48,938 nt of DNA from an uncultured Prevotella sp. (GTDB lineage Bacteria > Bacteroidota > Bacteroidia > Bacteroidales > Bacteroidaceae), in the NCBI GenBank assembly GCA_946540435.1, contig CAMNII010000015.1:1-48938 (forward strand), given 5' to 3'. Below, piece by piece: positions 34,739-42,622 of this stretch (position 1 is the stretch's first letter; each line of letters opens with the position of its first letter). The position numbers and the translations under genes are program-made. Below the pieces are notes generated by a model. That model saw only the letters and a program-made list of their open reading frames with translations, was not told the DNA's origin and did no database searches.

Positions 34739-35350
34739 TTATATCAGGTGGAGCTCGATGGCTTTGCGAACGAGCGAAGCCATATTGTTGCAGTGGAGCT
34801 TCTGACGGAGGCTCTTGGTGTAGCTGTGGACGGTCTCAAAGGCGAGACACAGGCGGTTGGCCGTCTCCTTGATGGAGTATCCGTTGGCGAGCAGGCGCAG
34901 GATGTCGCGCTCGCGAAGGGTGATGGCCGGCAGGTCCTCAGGGATGCCGTTGATGATGTCCTTTGCCTCCCGACAGATGAAGGTGTTTCCGCTCATGACG
35001 GTGTTGATGGCCTCAACGAGTTCACCGGGCGCCGCCGACTTCAGCAGGTAGCCGTCGGCATGGGCGTCGATGGCCTGCCGGATGACGGCAGGCTCTGCAT
35101 ACATCGTAATGATGATGACACGCATGTGCGGACAGAGCGCCTTGAGCTGTGGCAGTGCATCGATGCCGTTGCTGCCGGGCAGTGCCACGTCGAGCATCAG
35201 CAGGTCGGGCTGATGGTCGCGTATCAGTGGGCAGGCAGCCGCTATCGTGCCTGTGATGGCCACGACATCGGCTGTCTTATTGTTGTCAATCAGTTGTTTA
35301 AAGCCTTCAGCCACCAGCTGGTGGTCGTCAACGATAATGGCTTTGATCAT
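34739..35350 (-). CDS. NarL/FixJ-family response regulator
   Basis: The 203-residue protein has an N-terminal receiver domain with the acidic pair (VDDH, Asp8-Asp9), the phosphorylatable Asp54 in LLMLDVALPG, Thr82 (VIIITMYAE) and Lys104 (GYLLKSAAPG). A C-terminal LuxR-type helix-turn-helix follows (about 140-203: ITLRERDILRLLANGYSIKE, then TANRLCLAFETVHSYTKSLR). It begins 13 nt after the stop of a small lipoprotein gene. The histidine kinase that matches this regulator class is encoded just upstream of that lipoprotein, so the three form a unit. It probably binds the palindromic element found beside the two nearby promoters. Confidence 0.95.
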   Translation of the reverse strand: MIKAIIVDDHQLVAEGFKQLIDNNKTADVVAITGTIAAACPLIRDHQPDLLMLDVALPGSNGIDALPQLKALCPHMRVIIITMYAEPAVIRQAIDAHADGYLLKSAAPGELVEAINTVMSGNTFICREAKDIINGIPEDLPAITLRERDILRLLANGYSIKETANRLCLAFETVHSYTKSLRQKLHCNNMASLVRKAIELHLI

Positions 35351-35363
35351 CTGCTGCCCGGGG

Positions 35364-35810
35364 TTATTTAGTGTATTGTGCCTTAATGGCTTCCATGGTC
35401 ATCTTGATGACCTGCTTCGATTCTCCTTTGTATTGCTCGGTGTTATCGACCGTGATGGTCTTGCCGTTAAGAGAATATTCGCCGGCATCCTCGGGGTCGG
35501 CCTTGTAAGCCTCGAAGGATGCCCGGGCATCTGACTCCTTGCTGAAGGTCTGTGTCATGATGGACTTTACCAGCTTGTCGCCTTCGAAGTCGCATGTCCA
35601 CTTCACATTGCAGGACCCGCCCTTGGTCACCATGGTATAGGTGAGTACCAGCTGGTTGGCCGTCTCCTTGATTTCCGGCTTGGTGACCGTCACTTCAGTG
35701 CCGTTGCCGCCCTGCTCGCCAGAATTGTCGTCATCGTCGCCACAGGCTCCGAATGTCATACACCCAAGAACCATCAGTCCCATGAACATCATTTTCTTCA
35801 GTTTTTCCAT
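35364..35810 (-). CDS. Small lipoprotein of unknown function within a two-component locus
   Basis: The 148-residue protein has a lipoprotein signal (MFMGLMVLGCMTFGACGDDD) followed by an acidic, Gly-rich linker. The mature domain of about 110 residues has alternating strands (NQLVLTYTMV, CNVKWTCDFEGDKLV) and ends in a helix (QVIKMTMEAIKAQY). I do not recognise the family. The gene lies between the histidine kinase and response regulator genes and has its own strong promoter with an adjoining 14-bp palindrome, so it is probably a target and perhaps a feedback or sensory partner of the system. Confidence 0.85.
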   Translation of the reverse strand: MEKLKKMMFMGLMVLGCMTFGACGDDDDNSGEQGGNGTEVTVTKPEIKETANQLVLTYTMVTKGGSCNVKWTCDFEGDKLVKSIMTQTFSKESDARASFEAYKADPEDAGEYSLNGKTITVDNTEQYKGESKQVIKMTMEAIKAQYTK

Positions 35811-35852
35811 TTTTCCTTATGTTTATGTATTCATAAATAATAATGTCACTTG

Positions 35853-35898
35853 CAAAGGTACGCATTTTCAAGGAAACACGCAATCCCCCATATGGGGG
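35853..35898 (-). promoter_or_regulatory. Promoter of the lipoprotein gene with adjoining 14-bp palindromic operator
   Basis: On the minus strand: CCCCCATATGGGGG (perfect palindrome, 35898-35885), one base, TTG (35883-35881), a 20-nt spacer, then TACCTTTG (35860-35853). The transcript would start near 35846. The same layout occurs at the OmpA-family promoter at 37901-37946, which points to a shared activator bound next to the -33 element. Confidence 0.75.
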
Positions 35899-35902
35899 TT
35901 TC

Positions 35903-37825
35903 TTATGCTTTCGGGAGAATGATATTGAACTCCGTACCCTTCCGTGGATAGGAACAGATGTCGACGATGCCTCCGATGGCAGCCACCCGCTCACGGATGT
36001 TATGGAGTCCCATACCCTCGTCGGCGACGACCTGCGGCAGCCCGCGGCCGTCGTCGCTGACGTTGATGACGGTCTGATCGTCGGCAACGGTCATCTGTAC
36101 ACGGATATGGTCGGCATCGGCACTCTTCACGGCGTTGTTCACGAGCTCGTAGACGATACAGTAGATAGCCTCTTCGTGGTCGATGTGGCGGTCGTCGCCG
36201 GCGAAGGCAAACGACACGTTCTTCATCGTCTGGCAGTATTCGCGCAGGGCGGTGCGCAGTCCGTGCCGCGACAGGCTGTCGGGGAGCAGGTGATGGGCGA
36301 CGTTGCGCATCTCGCGCAGGGCCTCGTCGGCGAGGGCTGTCGTGACCGCGGGCAGGTCGGCCGCATCAGCAGGTGCGGCAGCGGTGTGCTCGCCGTGCTG
36401 TCCGGCGAGCTGTAGCTTCAGGGCGGTGAGGATGCCGCCGAGGCGGTCGTGGAGGTCGCGGGCGAGTCGTACGCGTTCTTCCTTCTCGCCTTCGAGTTTC
36501 GCCATGACGAGGGCATTCTGCCTGTTCAGCCGTATGCTGCGCCAGAGGAGGAAGAAGGTGAGCACGGTCAGGAGGAGTACCATGGCGATGAGTGCCACGC
36601 CCCAGGTGAGGATGCGTCGCTGGTGTTCCAGCTGGTGGATGGCAGCCTCCTTCTTCTCCGTCTCGTAGACGACCTGCATCTCCGAGAGTCCCGCCTGATA
36701 GTGTTCGGTGGAGCTGCGCTCGAGCGTGTTATATATCTTGTTAATATACGCACGCGCCTGCGCCTTGTCGCCGAGCTCGGTATAGATCTGGGCCAGGAGC
36801 ACGTAGCAGCCGACGTCAGTGCGTGTGGCACCGGCGTCATCATGGATAGAGCGCAGACCATACTGCAGGGCTTTCTCCCACTGGCGCTCTGCCATGGCCA
36901 CCTCGCAGTTTGCGGCATAGATGTCGTAGCGGAGCTCAGGCATCAGGTTGGCGTCGGCATACGACAGCGCCTCGGCGGCGTAGGCCTTTGCCCGTGGCAG
37001 GTCCTCATGGCCGGTGGTCATGTGGAGTCGGGCCAGCGAGACGAGGACGGTGGTGTAGTCGCCGAGGTCTTCGTCGCGATGGGCATGATAGTAGCTGTAG
37101 GCAGCCTCGCCGACGGCGCGTGCCTTGTCGTAGTCGCGTCCGAGATAGACTTTCGTGAGTCCCTTCTGTGCCAGTGCCACCATGAGCGAGTCGCCAGACA
37201 GCGTCGCTTTCTCTATCGCCATCAGGAAGTTACGTTCGGCTTCGCTGTCGTTGCCCATGGTCTCATAGAGCTCACCGATGTTATGATAGAGGATAGTCTG
37301 GCTCTCGAGCCATCCGTGGCGTTCGAAGATGGGGAGTGCGCGCTGGTAGTAGGCGACGGCGAGGTGCGCCTTGTCCTGCATGTTATACAGGTTGCCGAGT
37401 GCCCCATAGAGCTGCGACAGGTTATCGTCGATGTCGGAAGGCGTATAACGGCGGTCGCCGCGCATGGAGTCGGTGACGGCCAGTCCCCACTGGAAATAGT
37501 CCACCGCGCGGTCGTAGTCCTCGCGGCCATAGGCCTGCAGGCCCAGCTGGTAGACGGCGCTCTCGCGGGCATTGAGGGCATTCAGCCGATAGGACAGTGC
37601 GATGGCTTTTTCGGCATAGGCTATCGCCTTCTGTCCGTCGGTGTTGGCATATCCGCTCATCAGGTTGAGATAGATTCTCAAGCGGTCGGTGTCGGTCAGC
37701 TCGACGCCACTGCGCAGCACGGTCTCCAGGGAGTCTACCTTTCTGTTTCTGTGGTCGGCGTAGCCCATGACGTTGTGCAGGCATGCCGTCAGGGCGATGA
37801 GGATGAGTAATAGTCGTTTAGTCAT
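35903..37825 (-). CDS. TPR-containing sensor histidine kinase (HisKA_3 class)
   Basis: The 640-residue protein has a signal peptide (LLLILIALTACLHNVMG) and a periplasmic TPR region (about 25-395, for example KAIAYAEKAIALSYRLNALN). One transmembrane helix follows at about 403-425 (WGVALIAMVLLLTVLTFFLL). The HisKA_3 box RLARDLHDRLGG has phospho-acceptor His at about 459, and a HATPase domain shows NNAVKSADA, SDDGRGLPQ and GMGLHNIRERV. HisKA_3 kinases pair with NarL-type regulators, and one is encoded two genes downstream. The ATG at 37825 is chosen because the promoter -7 element lies at 37838-37831, making the upstream in-frame ATG at 37843 part of the promoter. The signal sensed is not evident; TPR domains suggest protein contacts. 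Confidence 0.93.
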   Translation of the reverse strand: MTKRLLLILIALTACLHNVMGYADHRNRKVDSLETVLRSGVELTDTDRLRIYLNLMSGYANTDGQKAIAYAEKAIALSYRLNALNARESAVYQLGLQAYGREDYDRAVDYFQWGLAVTDSMRGDRRYTPSDIDDNLSQLYGALGNLYNMQDKAHLAVAYYQRALPIFERHGWLESQTILYHNIGELYETMGNDSEAERNFLMAIEKATLSGDSLMVALAQKGLTKVYLGRDYDKARAVGEAAYSYYHAHRDEDLGDYTTVLVSLARLHMTTGHEDLPRAKAYAAEALSYADANLMPELRYDIYAANCEVAMAERQWEKALQYGLRSIHDDAGATRTDVGCYVLLAQIYTELGDKAQARAYINKIYNTLERSSTEHYQAGLSEMQVVYETEKKEAAIHQLEHQRRILTWGVALIAMVLLLTVLTFFLLWRSIRLNRQNALVMAKLEGEKEERVRLARDLHDRLGGILTALKLQLAGQHGEHTAAAPADAADLPAVTTALADEALREMRNVAHHLLPDSLSRHGLRTALREYCQTMKNVSFAFAGDDRHIDHEEAIYCIVYELVNNAVKSADADHIRVQMTVADDQTVINVSDDGRGLPQVVADEGMGLHNIRERVAAIGGIVDICSYPRKGTEFNIILPKA

Positions 37826-37830
37826 GTGGG

Positions 37831-37862
37831 CAAAGTTAATCATTTTCTTTTATATCTGCAAA
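37831..37862 (-). promoter_or_regulatory. Promoter of the histidine kinase gene
   Basis: On the minus strand TTTG (37862-37859), a 20-nt spacer and TAACTTTG (37838-37831) match the consensus. Transcription would begin at or next to the ATG at 37825, so the mRNA should be leaderless or almost so. Confidence 0.7.
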
Positions 37863-37900
37863 TTATCAACCTCCTTCTCATGCTTTCACCCTCAAAAATA

Positions 37901-37946
37901 CCCCCATTTGGGGGATTGTGTAATTCCGCCGTTATCGCTATCTTTG
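37901..37946 (+). promoter_or_regulatory. Promoter of the OmpA-family gene with adjoining operator-like element
   Basis: CCCCCATTTGGGGG (37901-37914), one base, TTG (37916-37918), a 20-nt spacer and TATCTTTG (37939-37946). Sequence and spacing copy the element at the lipoprotein promoter (35853-35898) almost exactly. The transcript would begin near 37953, about 37 nt before the start codon. Confidence 0.75.
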
Positions 37947-37989
37947 CAGCGATATCCAAATAAGCCATCACTAATAACGAAAGAGAACT

Positions 37990-39276
37990 ATGAAGAAACT
38001 TATTGCAATCATTATTCTGGCCATGGCCTGCAGCATGGAGGCCGATGCCCAGGGTTTCCTGAAAAAGCTTGGTGAGAAAGCCCTCAACAAGGCCAAGGAG
38101 AAAATAGAGAACAAGGTGGAACGGACCGTCGACGACGAGATGGACGATGTGCTCGACGGGAAGAAATCCAAGAAGGACAAGAAGTCGGACAACGACGATG
38201 CCGACTACGAGGAGTCGGAGGCTGGGGATGACACCCCCGATGCCGTTGCCGGTGCCAACAAGAGCGACTTCGTGCGTGGCAGCGAGATTCTCTTTGAGGA
38301 TGACTTTGCCAACGAGCAGATGGGTGAGTTTCCGTCGAAGTGGGACGTTGATGCAGGCACCGCCGAAGTTGCCTCTATCAACGGCAAGAAATACCTGAAC
38401 TTTACCAGTGATTACAACTATGTGGCGCCATTGATGAAGAACATGCAGACATATCTGCCTGATGTCTTTACGCTGGAATGGGATATGTACCTCAGCAAGG
38501 CTGGTGATTATGGCGGTCTTTACTTCGAAATGCTCTTCATGAAGAAAGGCTCCTGGAACGACCAGGCAGGTTCGGTTTCATTATTTTATCGTCCGGAAAA
38601 TCCCGATGCTTATGGAAGATATAGATTCGAGAAAGGCAACGGCGCTGAAGGCGACACTTCCGGTGACTATGAATGGCCGCAAATCAAGAAGTTCATCAAG
38701 ACAGGCCAATGGAATCACTTTGCTGTGTCATTCAACAAACGCGCGTTCAAATTCTATATCAATGGTAACCGTGTCGTCAATCTGCCGAACGCAAAGGCTC
38801 CTGAGCGGCTGTTAATACACAGCACAGGAGAATACAAATACGCCGGTCTCACCAATGTGGTTCTCGCCGCTGGTGCCAAGGACCTCTATGAGCGTCAGAC
38901 GACGGATTTGTCGGCTGTAGAGAAAGCCATCCAGGAGACGGGCAAGTTCGTCACCAACAACATCCTCTTCGATACGGGCAAGGCCACGCTGAAACCCGAG
39001 TCAATGGCTGAGATTGCCAAGGTGGCCGACTATATGAAGAAGAACCCCAGTGCCCGCTTCGAGGTACAGGGCCACACCGACAGCCAGGGCTCCGACAAGG
39101 TGAACGACCCGCTGTCGCAGCAGCGTGCCGAGGCTATCGTCACGGCCCTTGTCTCGCTGGGTGTCGATGCGTTCAACCTGCGTGCCGTCGGCAAGGGCTC
39201 CCACGAGCCGGTGGCCGACAACAAGACCGAGGAGGGGCGCGCCCAGAACCGCCGCGTGGAGTTCATCAAGAAGTAA
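37990..39276 (+). CDS. OmpA-family cell-envelope protein with LamG-like domain
   Basis: The 428-residue protein has a signal peptide (IIILAMACSMEADAQ). A charged Lys/Asp-rich segment follows (about 22-85). Next is a jelly-roll domain like LamG or concanavalin-type lectins (about 95-300: VFTLEWDMYLSKAGDYGG, WNHFAVSFNKRAFKFYINGN). The C-terminal OmpA peptidoglycan-binding domain (about 320-428) shows ILFDTGKATLKPESMAEI, FEVQGHTDSQGSDKVNDPLS, QQRAEAIV and EGRAQNRRVEF. It probably sits in the periplasm or outer membrane and holds on to peptidoglycan. The promoter shares its operator with the two-component locus divergent from it, so it is likely regulated by that system. The jelly-roll part looks more AT-rich than the rest, which may reflect domain acquisition. 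Confidence 0.88.
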   Translation: MKKLIAIIILAMACSMEADAQGFLKKLGEKALNKAKEKIENKVERTVDDEMDDVLDGKKSKKDKKSDNDDADYEESEAGDDTPDAVAGANKSDFVRGSEILFEDDFANEQMGEFPSKWDVDAGTAEVASINGKKYLNFTSDYNYVAPLMKNMQTYLPDVFTLEWDMYLSKAGDYGGLYFEMLFMKKGSWNDQAGSVSLFYRPENPDAYGRYRFEKGNGAEGDTSGDYEWPQIKKFIKTGQWNHFAVSFNKRAFKFYINGNRVVNLPNAKAPERLLIHSTGEYKYAGLTNVVLAAGAKDLYERQTTDLSAVEKAIQETGKFVTNNILFDTGKATLKPESMAEIAKVADYMKKNPSARFEVQGHTDSQGSDKVNDPLSQQRAEAIVTALVSLGVDAFNLRAVGKGSHEPVADNKTEEGRAQNRRVEFIKK

Positions 39277-39326
39277 CAAGCACGCCGCCCCCTGCCTTTC
39301 GCAACCAGTATGTGGGCAGCAAGAAA

Positions 39327-39360
39327 AATAGCCCGAGGCATCGGATGCCCCGGGCTATTT
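39327..39360. terminator. Bidirectional terminator between the OmpA-family gene and tyrS
   Basis: AATAGCCCG (39327-39335) pairs with CGGGCTATT (39351-39359), and the inner GGCAT/ATGCC arms extend the stem. A-rich sequence precedes it and T-rich sequence follows, so it can end transcription from both converging genes. Confidence 0.85.
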
Positions 39361-39442
39361 GCTATCGTGACGTTCCCGTCGGCCGTCGGTTCAGGCCGTC
39401 ATGACGAACGTGTGTAACCTGTCTTTCTAACCGTCCTCCTCC

Positions 39443-40744
39443 TTACTCAACGGTGATGAGGAAGTAGTTCTTCTTGCCGCGCTGCACGAGCAGGTATTTG
39501 CCGTCGATAAGGTCGTCGGCCGTGACGGGACGCTGCTGGTCGGCGAGCTTCTCCTTGTTCAGCGACACGCCGCCGCCCTGCACCATCTTGCGCATCTCTC
39601 CCTTCGAGGGGAACACGGGAACGTCGGGACGGGTGAAGAGTTCAATGGCGGGCTGGCCGAGGGCATCCTTGCCGAGCGTATAACGGGGGACACCGTTGAA
39701 CACGTCGAGGAAGGTCTGCTCGTCGAGCTTCAGGAGGCTCTCCTTGGTAGCCTTGCCAAAGAGGATGTTGGAGGCTTCGATGGCCATGTCGAGGTCCTCG
39801 CGGGAGTGTACCATGACGGTGACTTCCTCGGCGAGGCGCTTCTGCAGCACGCGGCGTCCGGGGTCCTGGCGGTGCTCCTCGATGAGGGCGTCGATGGTGT
39901 CCTTGTCGAGGGAGGTGAAGATCTTGATATAGCGCTCGGCATCGTCGTCGGAGACATTCAGCCAGAACTGATAGAAGGCATAGGGAGTGGTGCGGTTGCG
40001 GTCGAGCCACACATTGCCGGACTCTGTCTTTCCGAATTTCTTGCCGTCGGCCTTGGTGATGAGGGGACAGGTGAGTGCGAAGGTCTCGACCTCGTTGCCG
40101 AGGGTGCGGCGGATGAGTTCCGTACCGGTGGTCATATTGCCCCACTGGTCGTTGCCGCCGAGCTGGAGCTTCACACCCTTGTGCTGGTAGAGGTAGAGGA
40201 AGTCGTAGCCCTGCAGCAGCTGGTAGGTGAACTCGGTGAACGACAGTCCGTCGCGTGCCGTGCCGTTGAGGCGCTGCTGCACGCTCTCCTTGGCCATCAT
40301 ATAGTTCACGGTGATATGCTTACCCACCTCACGGGCGAAGTCGAGGAAGGTGAAGTCTTTCATCCAGTCGTAGTTGTTCACCATCTCGGCAGCGTTCTCC
40401 TCCTGGCTGTCGAAGTCAAGGAACTTGGCCACCTGGGCCTTGATGCATTCCTGGTTGTGGCGCAGTGTCTCGTCGTTGAGCAGGTTGCGCTCCTGCGACT
40501 TGCCGCTGGGGTCGCCGATCATTCCGGTGGCTCCTCCGACAAGGATAATGGGTTTATGTCCGCAGCGCTGCAGATGGCGCAGCATCATGATGCCGCAGAG
40601 GTGGCCGATGTGCAGGGAGTCGGCGGTGGGGTCGGTGCCAAGGTAGGCGGTGACCATCTCTTTCTGTAACAGCTCCTCTGTTCCGGGCATGATTTGCGCC
40701 AGCATTCCGCGCCAGCGTAGCTCTTCTACAAAATTCTTTCTCAT
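39443..40744 (-). CDS. tyrS: Tyrosyl-tRNA synthetase
   Basis: TyrS attaches tyrosine to its tRNA in the cytoplasm. The 433-residue protein has the class I HIGH motif (SLHIGHLC, residues 45-48) after [12 protein letters not shown]. It also has the tyrosine-pocket region [20 protein letters not shown] (family form QxGGxDQW), the KMSKS-equivalent KFGKT (about 236-240), and a C-terminal S4 RNA-binding region ([20 protein letters not shown]). Length is normal for the bacterial enzyme. It lies 96 nt downstream of the MORN-repeat gene on the same strand and converges with the OmpA-family gene, with a shared terminator between them. Confidence 0.97.
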   Translation of the reverse strand: MRKNFVEELRWRGMLAQIMPGTEELLQKEMVTAYLGTDPTADSLHIGHLCGIMMLRHLQRCGHKPIILVGGATGMIGDPSGKSQERNLLNDETLRHNQECIKAQVAKFLDFDSQEENAAEMVNNYDWMKDFTFLDFAREVGKHITVNYMMAKESVQQRLNGTARDGLSFTEFTYQLLQGYDFLYLYQHKGVKLQLGGNDQWGNMTTGTELIRRTLGNEVETFALTCPLITKADGKKFGKTESGNVWLDRNRTTPYAFYQFWLNVSDDDAERYIKIFTSLDKDTIDALIEEHRQDPGRRVLQKRLAEEVTVMVHSREDLDMAIEASNILFGKATKESLLKLDEQTFLDVFNGVPRYTLGKDALGQPAIELFTRPDVPVFPSKGEMRKMVQGGGVSLNKEKLADQQRPVTADDLIDGKYLLVQRGKKNYFLITVE

Positions 40745-40840
40745 TGTTTCTTTTTCTATATTGCGTTTGTTCGTTCTTTCTTGAAAGGGATGTGCGGGAA
40801 AAACCGCACGACGCCGACACGGGCAGGCTATGGAAAAGCA

Positions 40841-41869
40841 CTATTCGGCGGGAGTCTCCTCAGGGGTGGACGGAGAGACGGAGGGTACCTCTTCTACGGG
40901 TTCCAGATGGAAGCTCTTTCCGGAGGATGCCTCCGGAGCCTCTTCTGTGGCCGGGGCATCGGCGGCGTTGCCTTCTACAGGCTCCAGGTGGAAGCCACCT
41001 TTGACCTCTTCTTCTGCAGGTTGTTCCTCTACTGGCTTGGCCTGCCGCGCTTTCTTGCGCTTGCCGGCGGACTTCTTCTTAGCGGGTGCTTCCTGTTTCT
41101 CTTCTACCTGCTCAACCTGCTCGGTCTTCTGCTTCTTGAAGAATTTGAAGTTGGGCTTGCCGACGAAGCCCATCCAACCCAGCAGCCACCAGATGATCAG
41201 GATGGCGACGATAGAGCCCAGGCAGGAGCCGCAGCCACAGCCATCATCGGAACGGCTGCCGGAGTTTCCGGATTTTCCGGAACTCCCGGACCCACCGGAA
41301 CTTCCGGAACTTCCGGAGCGGCCGGAGCTGCCGGAGCGGCCGGAGCTGCCACCAACCACTACCCATTCGCCGTTGACGGCGCGCATCTTGTGGCGTCCGT
41401 TAGAGTATTGGATGCCGTGGCTCTTGTCAAGGAGTTTTCCATTTTCATAATAGATCTCGCCCTCGAAGAAGAAGTTTCCTTTCTCGTCGTACAATTTCGC
41501 AGGGCCGTACAACTCGCCTCTCTCATAGTGCCCTTCGTTTAATTTTGTGCCATCGCTTCGGTACACGGTTCCTTGCCCTTTGGGCTTATAAATATCATCA
41601 TAGACGCCTATCTCACCGACGTAGCGTCTGCCTTCAGAAAGGTAAAACGTTCCGTATCCATCGAGGATGCCGTCAACAAAGTTTCCTTCTATTCGTTTTT
41701 TCCCCTCTGCGTTATATAAGATGCCGTGGCCGTTGGGCTTATAGTATTTCCATTCGCCTACATATTTACGGCCGTCGGGATAGGTGATAGTTCCTTTGCC
41801 TTCATAAGGGGAATCAAACTCTCCTTCAATGATGCTTCCATTGTACTCAATTCTAGTAATATCTGCCAT
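40841..41869 (-). CDS. MORN-repeat protein with Ser-Gly linker and transmembrane segment
   Basis: The 342-residue protein lacks a signal peptide. Residues about 15-160 contain MORN repeats (YEGKGTITYPDGRKYVGEWK, GYGTFYLSEGRRYVGEI, KGQGTVYRSDGTKLNEG). Residues about 173-207 are a Ser-Gly linker (GRSGSSGRSGSSG) encoded by a 9-bp-phased TCCGGA array. A Cys-rich turn (DDGCGCGSCLG) precedes one transmembrane helix at about 217-237 (SIVAILIIWWLLGWMGFVG). The C-terminal tail is Lys/Glu-rich and carries two copies of FHLEPVE (about 293 and 320). The function is unknown; MORN repeats often bind lipids or proteins. The MORN half is visibly more AT-rich than the GC-rich second half, which suggests a fusion. 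It lies between yidD and tyrS on the same strand. Confidence 0.85.
   Translation of the reverse strand: MADITRIEYNGSIIEGEFDSPYEGKGTITYPDGRKYVGEWKYYKPNGHGILYNAEGKKRIEGNFVDGILDGYGTFYLSEGRRYVGEIGVYDDIYKPKGQGTVYRSDGTKLNEGHYERGELYGPAKLYDEKGNFFFEGEIYYENGKLLDKSHGIQYSNGRHKMRAVNGEWVVVGGSSGRSGSSGRSGSSGSSGGSGSSGKSGNSGSRSDDGCGCGSCLGSIVAILIIWWLLGWMGFVGKPNFKFFKKQKTEQVEQVEEKQEAPAKKKSAGKRKKARQAKPVEEQPAEEEVKGGFHLEPVEGNAADAPATEEAPEASSGKSFHLEPVEEVPSVSPSTPEETPAE
41258..41344. repeat. TCCGGA-type array, 9-bp period, inside a coding region (locus 4)
   Basis: Ten units of (T/G/C/A)CCGGA start at 41258, 41267, 41276, 41285, 41294, 41303, 41312, 41321, 41330 and 41339, exactly 9 bp apart. Read on the minus strand they encode the Ser-Gly tripeptide linker of the MORN-repeat protein. 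The period is a multiple of three, so the frame is kept. Confidence 0.9.
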
Positions 41870-41908
41870 AATCTTAGGGGTTTTATGATTGACTGTTGTT
41901 TATGGTGG

Positions 41909-42181
41909 CTATGGAACGGGGTCGTATCCGCTTCCTCCCCAGGGGTGGCAGCGTAGGATGCGCCGTATGGCGAGATAGGCTCCGCGGAGAGGTCCGTGTT
42001 TGATGATGGCCTGTCGGGCGTATTCCGAGCAGGTGGGAGTGAATCGGCAGGAGGGAGGAGTGAGTGGGCTGATGCAGTGTTGATAGACCCAGATGGGAGC
42101 GAGGAGTATCCACGACAGCGCCTTTCTCAGCAGGTGTCCTGCTGTCCGCAAGGTGTTGGTGATGGTCGGCGGGATGTTCAT
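41909..42181 (-). CDS. yidD: Membrane protein insertion efficiency factor YidD
   Basis: The 90-residue protein has the family hallmarks: an amphipathic N-terminus ([19 protein letters not shown]), the paired-Cys motif [35 protein letters not shown] and the final GGSGYDPVP. YidD sits at the inner membrane and helps the YidC insertase. Its start overlaps the last 4 nt of rnpA, the usual arrangement in bacteria, so the two are translationally coupled. Confidence 0.96.
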   Translation of the reverse strand: MNIPPTITNTLRTAGHLLRKALSWILLAPIWVYQHCISPLTPPSCRFTPTCSEYARQAIIKHGPLRGAYLAIRRILRCHPWGGSGYDPVP

Positions 42182-42585
42182 AGGCGTTCTCCGATGCGTT
42201 GCAGGAGCTGTTGCATGCAGTAGTCTACGCGGCTGGTGGCTGCCTGCCGGCCGTCAATCCAGACGAAGGCTACGCAGAGGGTCTCGCCGGGGTGCTGTGC
42301 GGTCATCCAGTCAACGAGCTCACTTTTATTTTTTCGATAGGCTTCGCGCAGCTGCCGCTTCACGCGGTTGCGGTCGACGGCATGCTTGAAGTGTCGTTTC
42401 GACACGCTGACCATCATCATCACAGGCGGCATGACCTGGGCTTCGCGCTCAATGGTCAGGAAGACGGCACGGACGGGGAACGCCGTCAGTGCTTTGCTGC
42501 CGGTGTTGCTGAAGAGCTGCTCGATGAGTTTCTTGCTGTGCAGCCGCTCTTCCTTGGGCAACGTCTGTGTGGATGGACTGATCAA
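42178..42585 (-). CDS. rnpA: Ribonuclease P protein component
   Basis: RnpA assists the catalytic RNA of RNase P in trimming the 5' leaders of tRNA precursors. The 135-residue protein shows the N-terminal [17 protein letters not shown], the strand VRAVFLTIE, the diagnostic [20 protein letters not shown] (RNR-type motif) and the C-terminal helix with [13 protein letters not shown]. It overlaps yidD by 4 nt, and hemD ends 37 nt upstream. The usual rpmH neighbour is absent; in Bacteroidales this hemD-rnpA-yidD grouping is common. No anomaly is seen. Confidence 0.95.
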   Translation of the reverse strand: MISPSTQTLPKEERLHSKKLIEQLFSNTGSKALTAFPVRAVFLTIEREAQVMPPVMMMVSVSKRHFKHAVDRNRVKRQLREAYRKNKSELVDWMTAQHPGETLCVAFVWIDGRQAATSRVDYCMQQLLQRIGERL

Positions 42586-42622
42586 CGATGTACTATTAAG
42601 GTGTGAACGCTGTGGCCGCGCC

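Noticed and set aside
36449..37810. 453-codon plus-strand open frame opposite the histidine kinase
   Set aside because: It is a shadow frame; the kinase motifs are complete on the other strand.
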